Positions 1 to 8,347 of a DNA stretch of 64,000 bases are shown here, one piece after another; position 1 is the first letter of the stretch; each line of letters opens with the position of its first letter. This DNA comes from an uncultured Bacteroidota bacterium (lineage in GTDB: Bacteria > Bacteroidota > Bacteroidia > Flavobacteriales > Flavobacteriaceae): NCBI GenBank assembly GCA_902626585.1, contig CACOGA010000001.1, positions 62,001 through 126,000 on the forward strand. Direction: 5' to 3'. A model generated the notes under the pieces. It saw only the letters and a list, made by a program, of their open reading frames with translations, made no database searches and was not told the origin of the DNA. Made by a program: the position numbers and the translations under genes.

Positions 1-190
1 GGAAAGTCAAAATTGCAGTTTCCTGAGAATTATTGTATTTCTTAGTTTTTTTTGCAACAGCAGATTCAAATTCCTTTGCCATTCCGTCTTTAGCCTCCCA
101 CCTGTTTATTTGCCAGTACTCACCATTCGGATTATTCTGTGCAAAAATAAAAAGAGGAGATATTAATAATAGTAAAATTATTTTTCTCAT
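1..190 (-). CDS. Secreted protein of unknown function (3' end beyond window)
   Basis: Partial gene: the start (ATG at 188-190) lies in the window and the frame runs off the left edge, giving 63 residues. Residues 1-18 form a signal peptide (MRKIILLLLIS... ending FAQ). The mature part resembles the next gene upstream (217-960): both have a short aromatic strand followed by a Lys-rich stretch ending in KKTKKYN here and EKTQKYN there, at the same distance from the signal peptide. The two are therefore tandem paralogs, 26 bases apart and probably co-transcribed. No known domain is recognised, and the exported location is inferred from the signal peptide only. Confidence 0.7.
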   Translation of the reverse strand, partial: MRKIILLLLISPLFIFAQNNPNGEYWQINRWEAKDGMAKEFESAVAKKTKKYNNSQETAILTF

Positions 191-216
191 TTTATTAGTT
201 TTAGTTGTTTATAAAT

Positions 217-960
217 TTAGTTTAATGAAACTGGTGGTGAACTTAACTCAGGCAACCATCTCCAAACCTCAGAAAAATTACCCCACATTTCAAGGCTATT
301 ATTAAAGGCCTCTTGATCAGCATCGAAAGAATCTTCAAAAAGCTCATTGTAAGCCTCTATAACTTTAGGCCATGTTTCACTTTCATTATCAATTCCAGAC
401 ATATCTGGATTTCCATATCCTACCATTACGTGCCCACTTGGTCCACCAAGGGAACCAGCCCAAACATGTAGGCTTAGATTTCCTACTTTTTCAGCTGCTT
501 TTGCAACTCTGTTTCTGTATTTCCAAAAGTCAGGCCCACCATTTCTCTTAACATTGTAATGTAGGACTTTCCATATTCTATTTACTCCAACTTCTGCATC
601 ATCAAAACTCGCATTAGCAGCATGTGAAAAATATTCAGTACCCCCTACATTATTCATTAGTGGAGCTACATTTTCCATCCAATAGTCAAGACCTTGACTA
701 CCATATGAATCAAATTCAGCCATTGATTGAGCAAAACCGGATCTTACCAAATAATTAGCTCTATCTCCCGCCACTATTTCATAAGTATAAATTAACTCGC
801 CGTCAGCTTTTGAGTTATATTTTTGTGTTTTTTCTCCAATAGCCGATTTGGCATCTTTCATTTTTACCGGATCGACTTTATATGCAGTCATCCAGGTCAT
901 TTGAGCCACTGCATTACTAAAAGTAAATACAAAGGCTAATAATAAAATTAGTTTTTTCAT
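217..960 (-). CDS. Secreted protein of unknown function, paralog of neighbouring gene
   Basis: 247 residues, with a clear signal peptide (about residues 1-19, MKKLILLLAFVF... ending AVAQ). The mature protein is rich in Trp, Tyr and Asn and lacks recognisable catalytic motifs. Its alternating layout (strand-helix, with a repeated half: residues 20-75 and about 130-185 both begin with a Trp/Tyr-rich strand and continue into a basic helix) would suit a dimeric alpha-beta barrel fold such as the NIPSNAP/ABM group, but this is a guess from layout. It is followed by a truncated-by-window paralog at 1-190. Export to the periplasm or surface is likely; function is unknown. Confidence 0.75.
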   Translation of the reverse strand: MKKLILLLAFVFTFSNAVAQMTWMTAYKVDPVKMKDAKSAIGEKTQKYNSKADGELIYTYEIVAGDRANYLVRSGFAQSMAEFDSYGSQGLDYWMENVAPLMNNVGGTEYFSHAANASFDDAEVGVNRIWKVLHYNVKRNGGPDFWKYRNRVAKAAEKVGNLSLHVWAGSLGGPSGHVMVGYGNPDMSGIDNESETWPKVIEAYNELFEDSFDADQEAFNNSLEMWGNFSEVWRWLPELSSPPVSLN

Positions 961-1054
961 TGTTTATTTTTTTGGTTAGTCTATCAATATAGTTATTATT
1001 TAGACCCGTTCAAAATAAGAATATTGATTATAGTGTTATTTTTTTGTTAAAGAT

Positions 1055-1933
1055 TTAACCCCGGTACCCAAATTTCTTTAACTGAGTATCATTTGACCTC
1101 CAATTTTTATTCACTTTTACATTTAGTTCGATATAAATTTTTTTATTAAAAAATTTCTCTAGGTCTAATCGTGCCTTGGTACCTATCTTTTTAAGAGCAA
1201 CTCCTTTATGCCCTATTATTATACCTTTTTGTGATTCCCTTTCTACTAAAATCTGAGATCTGATCTTGATTAATGAGTCTTCTTCTTTAAATTCCTCTGT
1301 GACAACCTCAACAGCATATGGAATTTCCTTGTCGTAATACAAAAGAATTTTTTCTCTTAACTTCTCATTTACAAAAAACCTTTCGGGCTTATCAGTAAGC
1401 TGATCTTTAGGAAAGTATGCAGGAGATTCAGGGATTAATTCAATTATTCTGTTAATAATCTTTTCAGTATTAAAATTATTTAAAGCTGATATAGGATAAA
1501 CTTCAGATTTTGGGTAATTTTCTGACCAAATATTAATCTCTTTTGTAATTTCATCTTGAGATGATAAATCTATTTTGTTCAAAAGAATCATTGTGGGGAT
1601 TTTAGATGCTTGAATCCTTTTATGCGCATCACTATCTTTAATTGATTTCTCACCAATTTCAACCATATACAACAGAACATCAGCATCATCTAAAGCAGAT
1701 TTAACAAAATCCATCATTGAGCTTTGAAGTTCATAAGAAGGTTTTATTATTCCTGGCGTATCAGAAAAAATTAATTGAAAGTCATCCCCGTTTACTATTC
1801 CAAGAATTCGATGTCTAGTTGTTTGAGCTTTTGATGTAATGATAGATAGTTTTTCACCAACTAAACAATTCATCAAAGTTGACTTTCCAACATTTGGACT
1901 ACCTATAATATTTATAAATCCAGCTTTATGCAC
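1055..1933 (-). CDS. era: GTPase Era
   Basis: 292 residues, normal length for Era, the GTPase that binds 16S rRNA and helps mature the small ribosomal subunit. Visible motifs: G1 GSPNVGKST near residue 11, G3 DTPG near residue 58, G4 NKID near residue 120, and a C-terminal KH domain with GHKGVALKKIG near residue 239. The start is GTG (1931-1933), giving the family-typical N-terminus HKAGFINIIG. It lies 32 bases downstream of thrB on the same strand and may be co-transcribed. A TAACTTTG box at 1938-1945 ends only four bases before the GTG, so an extra near-leaderless transcript is possible. Confidence 0.96.
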   Translation of the reverse strand: MHKAGFINIIGSPNVGKSTLMNCLVGEKLSIITSKAQTTRHRILGIVNGDDFQLIFSDTPGIIKPSYELQSSMMDFVKSALDDADVLLYMVEIGEKSIKDSDAHKRIQASKIPTMILLNKIDLSSQDEITKEINIWSENYPKSEVYPISALNNFNTEKIINRIIELIPESPAYFPKDQLTDKPERFFVNEKLREKILLYYDKEIPYAVEVVTEEFKEEDSLIKIRSQILVERESQKGIIIGHKGVALKKIGTKARLDLEKFFNKKIYIELNVKVNKNWRSNDTQLKKFGYRG

Positions 1934-1937
1934 GAAT

Positions 1938-1945
1938 CAAAGTTA
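1938..1945 (-). promoter_or_regulatory. Possible -7 promoter element just before era
   Basis: TAACTTTG on the minus strand matches the Bacteroidota -7 consensus TAnnTTTG. It ends four bases before the GTG start of era. No TTG is found 19-20 bases upstream, so support is partial; a chance match in AT-rich DNA is possible. Confidence 0.3.
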
Positions 1946-1965
1946 ACGTATTAAAATATAAATAA

Positions 1966-2886
1966 TTAGACTGCACGAACACCTTTTGCATTTAAAGGAG
2001 TGACGTAGGAGTTAAATTCAACAGAATTTTTAATGTATACTTCATCATAAATCGATTTTAATTTTTTTGCCATGTTCTTACCTTCAACTAATGAAAATAC
2101 TGAGGGTCCTGATCCTGAAATTGAACAGCAAATAACATTTTTCGATTCCGAAATATTTTTTATTTGGTTGAAAAAAGGTACATGTTCCGATCTATATTGT
2201 TCTACCAAGTAATCGCTAAGTACAAGTCTCATTAGATCGAAATCTGCAGTGTGTAGGGAGTGAATAAAACCCGCAATAGACGCAAGCTGGTCAGAGGCTG
2301 TTTTTAAATCAACGGATTTTGGTAAAATTACTCTGGATTCAGAGGTTTTAATCTCAATATGTGGGTGGTGAACTACTGCATATAAATTCTCTGGCACAGG
2401 AAGGTTAACTACATTATATTTTACACGGTTATTTACTAAAATTAATCCCCCATGTAAGCATGAGGCTACATTATCTGCGGGAGCACTCTTACTGGAAACA
2501 AATTCACCTTGCATAGCAAATTTAATCAGTTCATGCTTCTTAAGCGGACTTCCCAATAATTTATTTACACCATAAACGGCGCCAACAGCAGATGCAGCAC
2601 TACTACCAATTCCACTACCAGGCTTAATATTTTTATTTATTTCTATGTCAAAACCACGATTAATATCCAAAAAATCTAATAGTGACTGTGCCGCAACTGA
2701 TGCTGTGTTTTCATCAGCAGATAGTGGCACGTCATAACCATTACCCCTTTTAATTTTAATTTTATTGGAATTAGATTCAGAAATAATTAATTCATCTCCA
2801 AGACCATCAATTGAAAATCCTAAAACGTCAAAGCCACAGCATACATTTGAAACACTTGCTGGCGAAAAAACTTTGATTGAATTCAT
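1966..2886 (-). CDS. thrB: Homoserine kinase
   Basis: 306 residues, GHMP kinase family. It phosphorylates L-homoserine to O-phospho-L-homoserine in threonine synthesis. The N-terminus has the family motif SPASVSNVCCGFDVLG and the ATP-binding loop KPGSGIGSSAASAVGA lies at about residues 86-102; the C-terminal SISGSGPSVFS at about 255-266 is the third GHMP motif. Length is normal. In many Bacteroidota thrB sits between thrA and thrC; here neither is adjacent: era follows 32 bases downstream and a divergent periplasmic protein gene lies upstream. The ATG start is well placed with the conserved N-terminus immediately after it. Confidence 0.95.
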   Translation of the reverse strand: MNSIKVFSPASVSNVCCGFDVLGFSIDGLGDELIISESNSNKIKIKRGNGYDVPLSADENTASVAAQSLLDFLDINRGFDIEINKNIKPGSGIGSSAASAVGAVYGVNKLLGSPLKKHELIKFAMQGEFVSSKSAPADNVASCLHGGLILVNNRVKYNVVNLPVPENLYAVVHHPHIEIKTSESRVILPKSVDLKTASDQLASIAGFIHSLHTADFDLMRLVLSDYLVEQYRSEHVPFFNQIKNISESKNVICCSISGSGPSVFSLVEGKNMAKKLKSIYDEVYIKNSVEFNSYVTPLNAKGVRAV

Positions 2887-2944
2887 TATGAAAATCTTAT
2901 GATAAATTTAACTTATTTTATTTTCAATGATTTATGCAAATATC

Positions 2945-2952
2945 TAAGTTTG
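2945..2952 (+). promoter_or_regulatory. Probable -7 promoter element
   Basis: TAAGTTTG matches TAnnTTTG and lies 23 bases before the ATG at 2976. Nineteen bases upstream is TTTC, a one-base mismatch to TTTG. The box lies downstream of an alternative in-frame ATG at 2934, which argues for the 2976 start. Confidence 0.45.
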
Positions 2953-2975
2953 ATATCATATTAAAAAAAATAAAA

Positions 2976-3746
2976 ATGAAAAAACTTAACTATTTATTAT
3001 TAGCCGTATTTCTATCATTTTTTTCTTTCTCAATTAATGCACAAACTGTTGATGAAATTATTGAAAATTACATTGAAAATACCGGAGGTGCAGAAAACTG
3101 GGCAAAAGTAGAATCGGTGAAGATGAATATTACCGTAAATCAAATGGGTATGGAAATCCCAATTGAACAATACTCTTCGTCTGAAAGAACTTATTCCAAA
3201 ATTTCTGTTCAAGGTCAAGAAATAAAACAAGGAGTATTTGACGGAGAAACTTTATGGTCAACAAATTTTATGTCAATGAAAGCTGAAAAAAGCGACCAGG
3301 AAGATGTACAGATTGTCAAAGATCAACTTGCTGAGTTTCCCGACCCTTTTCTAAACTATAAAGAAAATGGTTTCACTGCAGAGTTAATGGGCACCGAAGT
3401 TGTTGAAGGTTCTGACACTTTTAAGGTTAAACTAACAAAAAAACCAATGGTAGTTGACGGTGAAGAAGTGCCAAATGTCGTAATATATTATTTTGATGCT
3501 GAGAATTTTGTTCCGATTATGATGCATGAAGAAGTTATGAGTGGACCAGGAAAAGGTATGATAATGGAAGCTAAAATGAGCGACTATCAAGAAGTTGAAG
3601 GATTATATATGCCTTTCTCAATGTCACAAGGAGTAAAAGACCAGCCAGGTCAACCTTTAACAATAAAATCAATTGAGTTAAATGTTGAGGCTGATGAGAG
3701 TGAATTTAAATTTCCTGAAACCGTCACTGAGGAAGAAAATAATTAA
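2976..3746 (+). CDS. Periplasmic protein, outer-membrane-lipoprotein-sorting-like
   Basis: 256 residues from the chosen ATG. An in-frame ATG at 2934 would add 14 residues before the signal peptide, so 2976 is preferred (MKKLNYLLLAVFLSF... ending INAQ, about 22 residues). The mature region (VDEIIENYIENTGG, followed by a series of beta strands) resembles LolA/LolB-like outer-membrane lipoprotein-sorting proteins of Bacteroidota, which form an open half-barrel that binds lipid or a lipoprotein. The gene ends 10 bases before the start of the large BNR-repeat protein, so the two are probably co-transcribed. The exact cargo is unknown; the fold assignment is by general similarity. Confidence 0.72.
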   Translation: MKKLNYLLLAVFLSFFSFSINAQTVDEIIENYIENTGGAENWAKVESVKMNITVNQMGMEIPIEQYSSSERTYSKISVQGQEIKQGVFDGETLWSTNFMSMKAEKSDQEDVQIVKDQLAEFPDPFLNYKENGFTAELMGTEVVEGSDTFKVKLTKKPMVVDGEEVPNVVIYYFDAENFVPIMMHEEVMSGPGKGMIMEAKMSDYQEVEGLYMPFSMSQGVKDQPGQPLTIKSIELNVEADESEFKFPETVTEEENN

Positions 3747-3756
3747 ATTTTAAACA

Positions 3757-6700
3757 ATGCTAAATAAATTATCTACTGTAGCTAGTGGTATAGTATTTCT
3801 ATGTATATCATTAAGCCAATTTTCACAAGAGAGAAAAGAGATTAAACTTGAAAATTACTTTGGTGACTTAAATGCTAGACAAATTGGTCCAGCAGTCATG
3901 AGTGGTAGGATAAGTGATATGGAAAATCACCCGTCCGACCCAATGATTATTTATGCTGGTTCAGCTGGGGGTGGAGTTTGGAAATCAAATGACGCAGGAA
4001 CAACTTTCTACCCGATTTTTGATGACCACACTCAGTCAATTGGTGCGCTCGAATTAGATCCTAATGACCCTGATAATACCATATATGTTGGAACAGGAGA
4101 ACCATGGCCAAGAAATAGTGTTTCGATTGGGGATGGTTTATACAAGTCTACTGATGGTGGTAATAATTGGAAGAAAATTGGGCTTGAAAATTCTGAAAGA
4201 ATAGCAAACATAATTGTTAACCCTGAAAACTCTAATGAGATATATGTAGCTGTTTTGGGTGCACTTTGGTCAGACAATGATGAAAGAGGTATTTTCAAAT
4301 CGACAGATGGTGGAGAAACTTGGGAAAATATTTTATTTCTAAATAACTCTACAGGATGTGCAGATTTAGCTATGGATCCTTCTAATCCCAAAACTTTATA
4401 TGCTTCAATGTGGGAGTTTAGAAGAACAGCTTGGTCATTTAATTCAGGTGGAGAAAATAGTGCTTTGTATAAATCAATCGATGGAGGTGAAAACTGGTTT
4501 AAAATTCATAAAGGGTTTCCTGAAGGAAAACTAGGCAGGTTAGCAATTGGAGTTTCAAAGTCTAATCCCAACACCTTATACACGGTCATTGAGTCAGAAA
4601 AAAATGAAGATAAAGGACTTTATAAAAGTATTGACGGTGGAGAAAATTGGGAGCAAAAGAATAATGATTTTGGAATAACCGTTAGACCATTTTATTTTTC
4701 ACGTATTGTGGTAGACCCTAAAGATGAAAATGTTGTTGTTAAAGCTGGATTATATGGTTCAATTTCTAAGGATGGAGGTGAGACGTTTGAAAATTTGGGT
4801 AATATGCACGCTGATATCCACGATATGGTATTTGACATAAATAATTCTGATATCATGTACGTTGGTACAGACGGAGGAGTATATAGATCATGGAATAAGG
4901 GAGTCACAATGGAAATTGTAGAAAACTTACCTCTTTCCCAATTTTATCATATAAGTGTTGACAATGAGGAGCCTTATAATATTTATGGAGGCTTGCAAGA
5001 TAACGGATCTTGGTATGGACCGTCATTTGCTGCAGGTGGTATTTCTGCTAAACATTGGAATGCAGTCGGTCAAGGAGACGGATTCAGAGTCTTAAGACAT
5101 CCCGCTAAAAATATTATATACTCTGAAATGCAAGGTGCCGAAAATGTATGGAGATATGACGTAGATAATAATTTAGTAAAAACAATTCAGCCTCTTCCTG
5201 TAGAGGGATATGAAGAATACAGATTTAACTGGAATACTCCTATTGAAATCAGTAAAAATAAATCAGACAGACTATACATTGGTAGTCAATATGTACATAG
5301 ATCAGACGATACAGGAAACACCTGGGAAATTATTTCTCCTGATCTAACAACTGATGATCCAGCAAAGCAGAACCAAGAAGATTCTGGAGGTTTATCCATG
5401 GACAATTCAGGAGCTGAAAATCATACAACAATTTTTACTATTACAGAGTCACCTCTAAACGAGAATATCATTTGGGCTGGAACGGATGATGGTAATATCC
5501 AAGTAACAAAGAATGGTGGAAAAAGCTGGAAAAATGTAATAGGAAATGTTTTTGGAGTCCCAAAAAATACATGGGTTTACCACATTGAGGCAAGTGTACA
5601 TGATGAGAATACAGCATATGTTGTATTTGACGGGCACACTTCAGGTGATATGAAAGCTTATGCTTACAAAACAAACGATTTAGGAAAAACTTGGACTAAC
5701 ATTATCCCTAATGATGATGTTATAGGTTTTACTAGAAACATTCAAGAGGACTATGAAAATCCAAATCTTCTATTTTTGGGTACTGAGCTTGGATTATATA
5801 TCACAATTAATGGTGGAGATAGATGGTCAAAGTTTACAAAAAACATCCCACCTGTTGCTATACACTACATTGAGCTACAGAGTCAAACTAATGATTTGGT
5901 TATGGGAACACACGGTCGTGGTGTGATTATAATTGATGACATTTCTCCTTTAAGGGAAATTAATGAAGATAATCTTTCAAATAAACTATATTTCTTCGAT
6001 AGAGATCAATTTGAAATTCAAGAATTTGGTGGTTTTTCAGATAGCTTTGGTAGAGAAACTCAGTTTTTTGGAGCAAATCCTTCATTAAGTTGTAAAATTC
6101 AATATTTACTTCCAAAGAGACATACATTTGGAAAAATGACTATGGAAATTCATGATATGGATGGAAATAAAATTACAACCTTAAATCCAGGAAAATCCAA
6201 AGGAATTAACACTGTTAATTGGAGCTATAACATGCGAACTCCAAAAATTGCAAAAGCTAAAACTTTAAGTTTTGGTGGATTTACATCTCCTACAGTTCCT
6301 GCCGGAAATTATAAAGTGGTTATCAAGAAAGGAAGGGATACATTTGAAAAAGTAATTAATGTTGCCTACAAGAATAATGCAGGGCTTAGCGATGGAGATA
6401 GAAAATTTCAGTATGAAACAGTTATGAAATTATTTAATATGACCGAGGAGCTTGCTTACATGGTTTACGTTATTGATGAGCTAATTTCAAATGAGAATAC
6501 AGATCATCAGATTAGCTCGAAGTTAAATGAGTTGAAAAAATCCTTAGTTATAACAACGGGAGATAATTATGTAGGTGCTGCAAAAAAACAATTAAGAGAA
6601 AAAATGGCAGATCTTTATTCAAAAGTTGCATCAAGCTACGATAAACCTTCAGCTAATGAGTTAGATAATTTAGTACTTATTGAAGATGAAATGAAATCGG

Positions 6701-6786
6701 CAAATAAAAGATATTCAAAAATCATTAAAAAGATTAATCCTGAATTAATGCCCAAAAAAACTTTTGATGATTTTATAAACGAATAA
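3757..6786 (+). CDS. Large secreted BNR/sortilin (VPS10)-like beta-propeller protein
   Basis: 1009 residues with an N-terminal signal peptide (about residues 1-23). Residues about 30-720 are built of repeated propeller blades: many copies of the Asp-box/BNR pattern such as KSTDGGNNW, KSTDGGETW, KSIDGGENW and KNGGKSW recur about every 45-60 residues. This is the layout of the WD40/YVTN/BNR-like proteins, often named glycosyl hydrolase or sortilin-like in Bacteroidota. No sialidase catalytic set was identified, so glycosidase activity is not supported. The last about 250 residues form a strand-rich domain (about 790-860) and a helical tail. No type IX C-terminal sorting domain is visible. It follows the LolA-like gene by 10 bases and ends in a strong terminator. 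Confidence 0.85.
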   Translation: MLNKLSTVASGIVFLCISLSQFSQERKEIKLENYFGDLNARQIGPAVMSGRISDMENHPSDPMIIYAGSAGGGVWKSNDAGTTFYPIFDDHTQSIGALELDPNDPDNTIYVGTGEPWPRNSVSIGDGLYKSTDGGNNWKKIGLENSERIANIIVNPENSNEIYVAVLGALWSDNDERGIFKSTDGGETWENILFLNNSTGCADLAMDPSNPKTLYASMWEFRRTAWSFNSGGENSALYKSIDGGENWFKIHKGFPEGKLGRLAIGVSKSNPNTLYTVIESEKNEDKGLYKSIDGGENWEQKNNDFGITVRPFYFSRIVVDPKDENVVVKAGLYGSISKDGGETFENLGNMHADIHDMVFDINNSDIMYVGTDGGVYRSWNKGVTMEIVENLPLSQFYHISVDNEEPYNIYGGLQDNGSWYGPSFAAGGISAKHWNAVGQGDGFRVLRHPAKNIIYSEMQGAENVWRYDVDNNLVKTIQPLPVEGYEEYRFNWNTPIEISKNKSDRLYIGSQYVHRSDDTGNTWEIISPDLTTDDPAKQNQEDSGGLSMDNSGAENHTTIFTITESPLNENIIWAGTDDGNIQVTKNGGKSWKNVIGNVFGVPKNTWVYHIEASVHDENTAYVVFDGHTSGDMKAYAYKTNDLGKTWTNIIPNDDVIGFTRNIQEDYENPNLLFLGTELGLYITINGGDRWSKFTKNIPPVAIHYIELQSQTNDLVMGTHGRGVIIIDDISPLREINEDNLSNKLYFFDRDQFEIQEFGGFSDSFGRETQFFGANPSLSCKIQYLLPKRHTFGKMTMEIHDMDGNKITTLNPGKSKGINTVNWSYNMRTPKIAKAKTLSFGGFTSPTVPAGNYKVVIKKGRDTFEKVINVAYKNNAGLSDGDRKFQYETVMKLFNMTEELAYMVYVIDELISNENTDHQISSKLNELKKSLVITTGDNYVGAAKKQLREKMADLYSKVASSYDKPSANELDNLVLIEDEMKSANKRYSKIIKKINPELMPKKTFDDFINE

Positions 6787-6793
6787 TTGAATT

Positions 6794-6828
6794 AAAAAAG
6801 ACCTGATTTAATCAGGTCTTTTTTTTTA
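6794..6828 (+). terminator. Rho-independent terminator after the BNR protein gene
   Basis: Perfect 9-bp stem (AGACCTGAT / ATCAGGTCT, 6799-6807 with 6811-6819) with a TTA loop, preceded by A residues and followed by nine T residues. It lies 12 bases after the stop and ends the 2976-6786 unit. Confidence 0.92.
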
Positions 6829-6888
6829 TTAGAATCTTTTGTGTTCGATTGAAAATATCTTTATTAATTTTAAAGAATATCAATAATC

Positions 6889-8103
6889 ATGAGAGATTTA
6901 AAACTTTTAATATTATTCGTTTTTGTAATTCAATCGTGTTCATTTACAATAGATGAACCCAAACTTGGAGAATATAGAGCTGAGATAAAAACTAAAGATG
7001 GTTCGATACTGCCGTTTAAATTTGTCTTATTTAATGAATCCAATAAATTAATAATGAAAGTTGAAAATGATAAAGAAACCCTTATTTATGATGATATAGT
7101 ATATATAAAAGATTCTATAAAAATTTTAATGCCACCATACGATGCTGTGATAATAGTCAAGTCAAAGGGAGAAACATTAAAAGGTAGATACCTAAAAGAA
7201 GAGTCTGGAAAAGAAGCTTCATTTCATGCTACAATAAATGATGAACCAAAATTTATTTCAGACAAAGAAGCTAATTTCTCTTTGGAAGGAAAATATAAAA
7301 CAGTATTCAGACCAGAAAATCCATATCCTGGACTAGGTCTATTCACTCAGAAAGACAATAAAATTTCTGGGACATTTAGAAAAAATACAGGTGATACCAG
7401 GTATCTTTCGGGAATTACTTTTGGTGATTCAATCCTACTTTCAACTTTTGATGGAGCTCATCCATATCTAATTAAAGCTGTGAAAAAAGGAGACACTATT
7501 TTTGGAAATTTACATTATTACAGTGATTCAATAACTGAGTTTTGGATGGTTGAAGATGATGATTATGAACTTGCTAATTCAAAAAGTCTAACAAAACTTA
7601 AAAACGGATTTCAATCCATCAATTTTAATTTTAAAGATGTAAATGGAGAATTCATAAGTTTAAATGACAAACAGTTTAAAAACAAAGTGGTAGTTGTTCA
7701 AATATTAGGAACTTGGTGCCCAAACTGCCTGGACGAAACTCAATTTTTCCTTTCTTATATAGAAGAAAATCCTAACCAGGATTTAGCTTTTGTTGGATTA
7801 AGTGTGGAAGCTGCAAAAACCGAAGAAAGAGCTATGAAAAGAATTAGTAGTATGATTGAAAAGTTTGATATACCCTATCCAATTTTATTGGCCCAGTACG
7901 GAAGTACAGATAAAGAAATTTTTCTAGAAAAAATTCCTATGCTAGAAAATATAATTTCATATCCAACAACCATCATAATTGATAAATCTGGAAAAGTTAA
8001 TAGCATTCATACAGGATTTAATGGACCTGCAACAGGACAAGCATTTATAGATTATAAGAATGAATTTGAATCAGAGATTAAAGGACTTTTAAAACTTCAA
8101 TAA
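6889..8103 (+). CDS. Thioredoxin-fold (TlpA-like) lipoprotein
   Basis: 404 residues. The N-terminus is a lipoprotein signal (MRDLKLLILFVFVIQSC, lipobox ending at Cys17), so the protein is probably membrane-anchored in the periplasm. Residues about 25-240 form a strand-rich domain of unknown function. Residues about 243-404 are a TlpA/AhpC-TSA-like thioredoxin domain with the redox motif GTWCPNC near residue 276 and a conserved cis-Pro region (SYPTTIIIDKSGK near 364). The family transfers electrons to, or reduces disulfides of, exported proteins. It is a single-gene unit between the terminator at 6794-6828 and the tRNA region. Specific substrate unknown. Confidence 0.86.
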   Translation: MRDLKLLILFVFVIQSCSFTIDEPKLGEYRAEIKTKDGSILPFKFVLFNESNKLIMKVENDKETLIYDDIVYIKDSIKILMPPYDAVIIVKSKGETLKGRYLKEESGKEASFHATINDEPKFISDKEANFSLEGKYKTVFRPENPYPGLGLFTQKDNKISGTFRKNTGDTRYLSGITFGDSILLSTFDGAHPYLIKAVKKGDTIFGNLHYYSDSITEFWMVEDDDYELANSKSLTKLKNGFQSINFNFKDVNGEFISLNDKQFKNKVVVVQILGTWCPNCLDETQFFLSYIEENPNQDLAFVGLSVEAAKTEERAMKRISSMIEKFDIPYPILLAQYGSTDKEIFLEKIPMLENIISYPTTIIIDKSGKVNSIHTGFNGPATGQAFIDYKNEFESEIKGLLKLQ

Positions 8104-8142
8104 AAATAAAAAAACGGCTACACTTTATAAAAGTATAACCGT
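8104..8142 (-). terminator. Terminator of tRNA-fMet transcript
   Basis: Twelve-bp stem (8131-8142 with 8114-8125), five-base loop, then a run of seven T and a further T-rich stretch when read on the minus strand. Two of the pairs are G-U wobbles in minus-strand RNA but would be C-A mismatches in plus-strand RNA, which points to the minus strand, downstream of the tRNA. It may also slow plus-strand transcription from the lipoprotein gene, which ends at 8103. Confidence 0.85.
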
Positions 8143-8155
8143 CTTAATGTTTAAG

Positions 8156-8228
<73 letters not shown>

Positions 8229-8238
8229 ATGTGGTCTA

Positions 8239-8269
8239 CAAATATACGATGGTTTTTAGGATTGGCAAG
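8239..8269 (-). promoter_or_regulatory. Promoter of tRNA-fMet (Bacteroidota type)
   Basis: On the minus strand, TTG (8266-8268), a 19-base spacer, and TATATTTG (8239-8246), a full match to the -33 TTTG/TTG and -7 TAnnTTTG promoter of Bacteroidota. The -7 box ends 10 bases before the mature tRNA 5' end. This is the clearest promoter in the window. Confidence 0.8.
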
Positions 8270-8293
8270 AATAAATATTAAATTATGATAATA

Positions 8294-8327
8294 AAAAAAG
8301 CGATTTACAGGTATAAATCGCTTTTTA
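8294..8327 (-). terminator. Terminator of the gldKLMN unit
   Basis: Palindrome of the form AAAAAGCGATTTA ... TAAATCGCTTTTT with a 6-base loop, lying 21 bases beyond the gldN stop on the minus strand and followed by a long T run there. The A and T tracts on both sides make it able to work in both directions. Confidence 0.9.
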
Positions 8328-8347
8328 TAAAGTTGATATCTCGTAAA

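Noticed and set aside
33-305. A 90-codon plus-strand open frame across the first two genes
   Set aside because: It is antisense to two genes with clear signal peptides and paralogy on the minus strand.
4032-4391. A 119-codon open frame antisense to the BNR protein gene
   Set aside because: It arises from the repeated Asp-box codons read backwards; no homology and no promoter.
3757-6786. Sialidase or glycoside hydrolase activity for the BNR protein
   Set aside because: Asp-box repeats are present but no arginine triad, Tyr/Glu nucleophile pattern or other glycosidase site could be placed, so only a propeller call is given.
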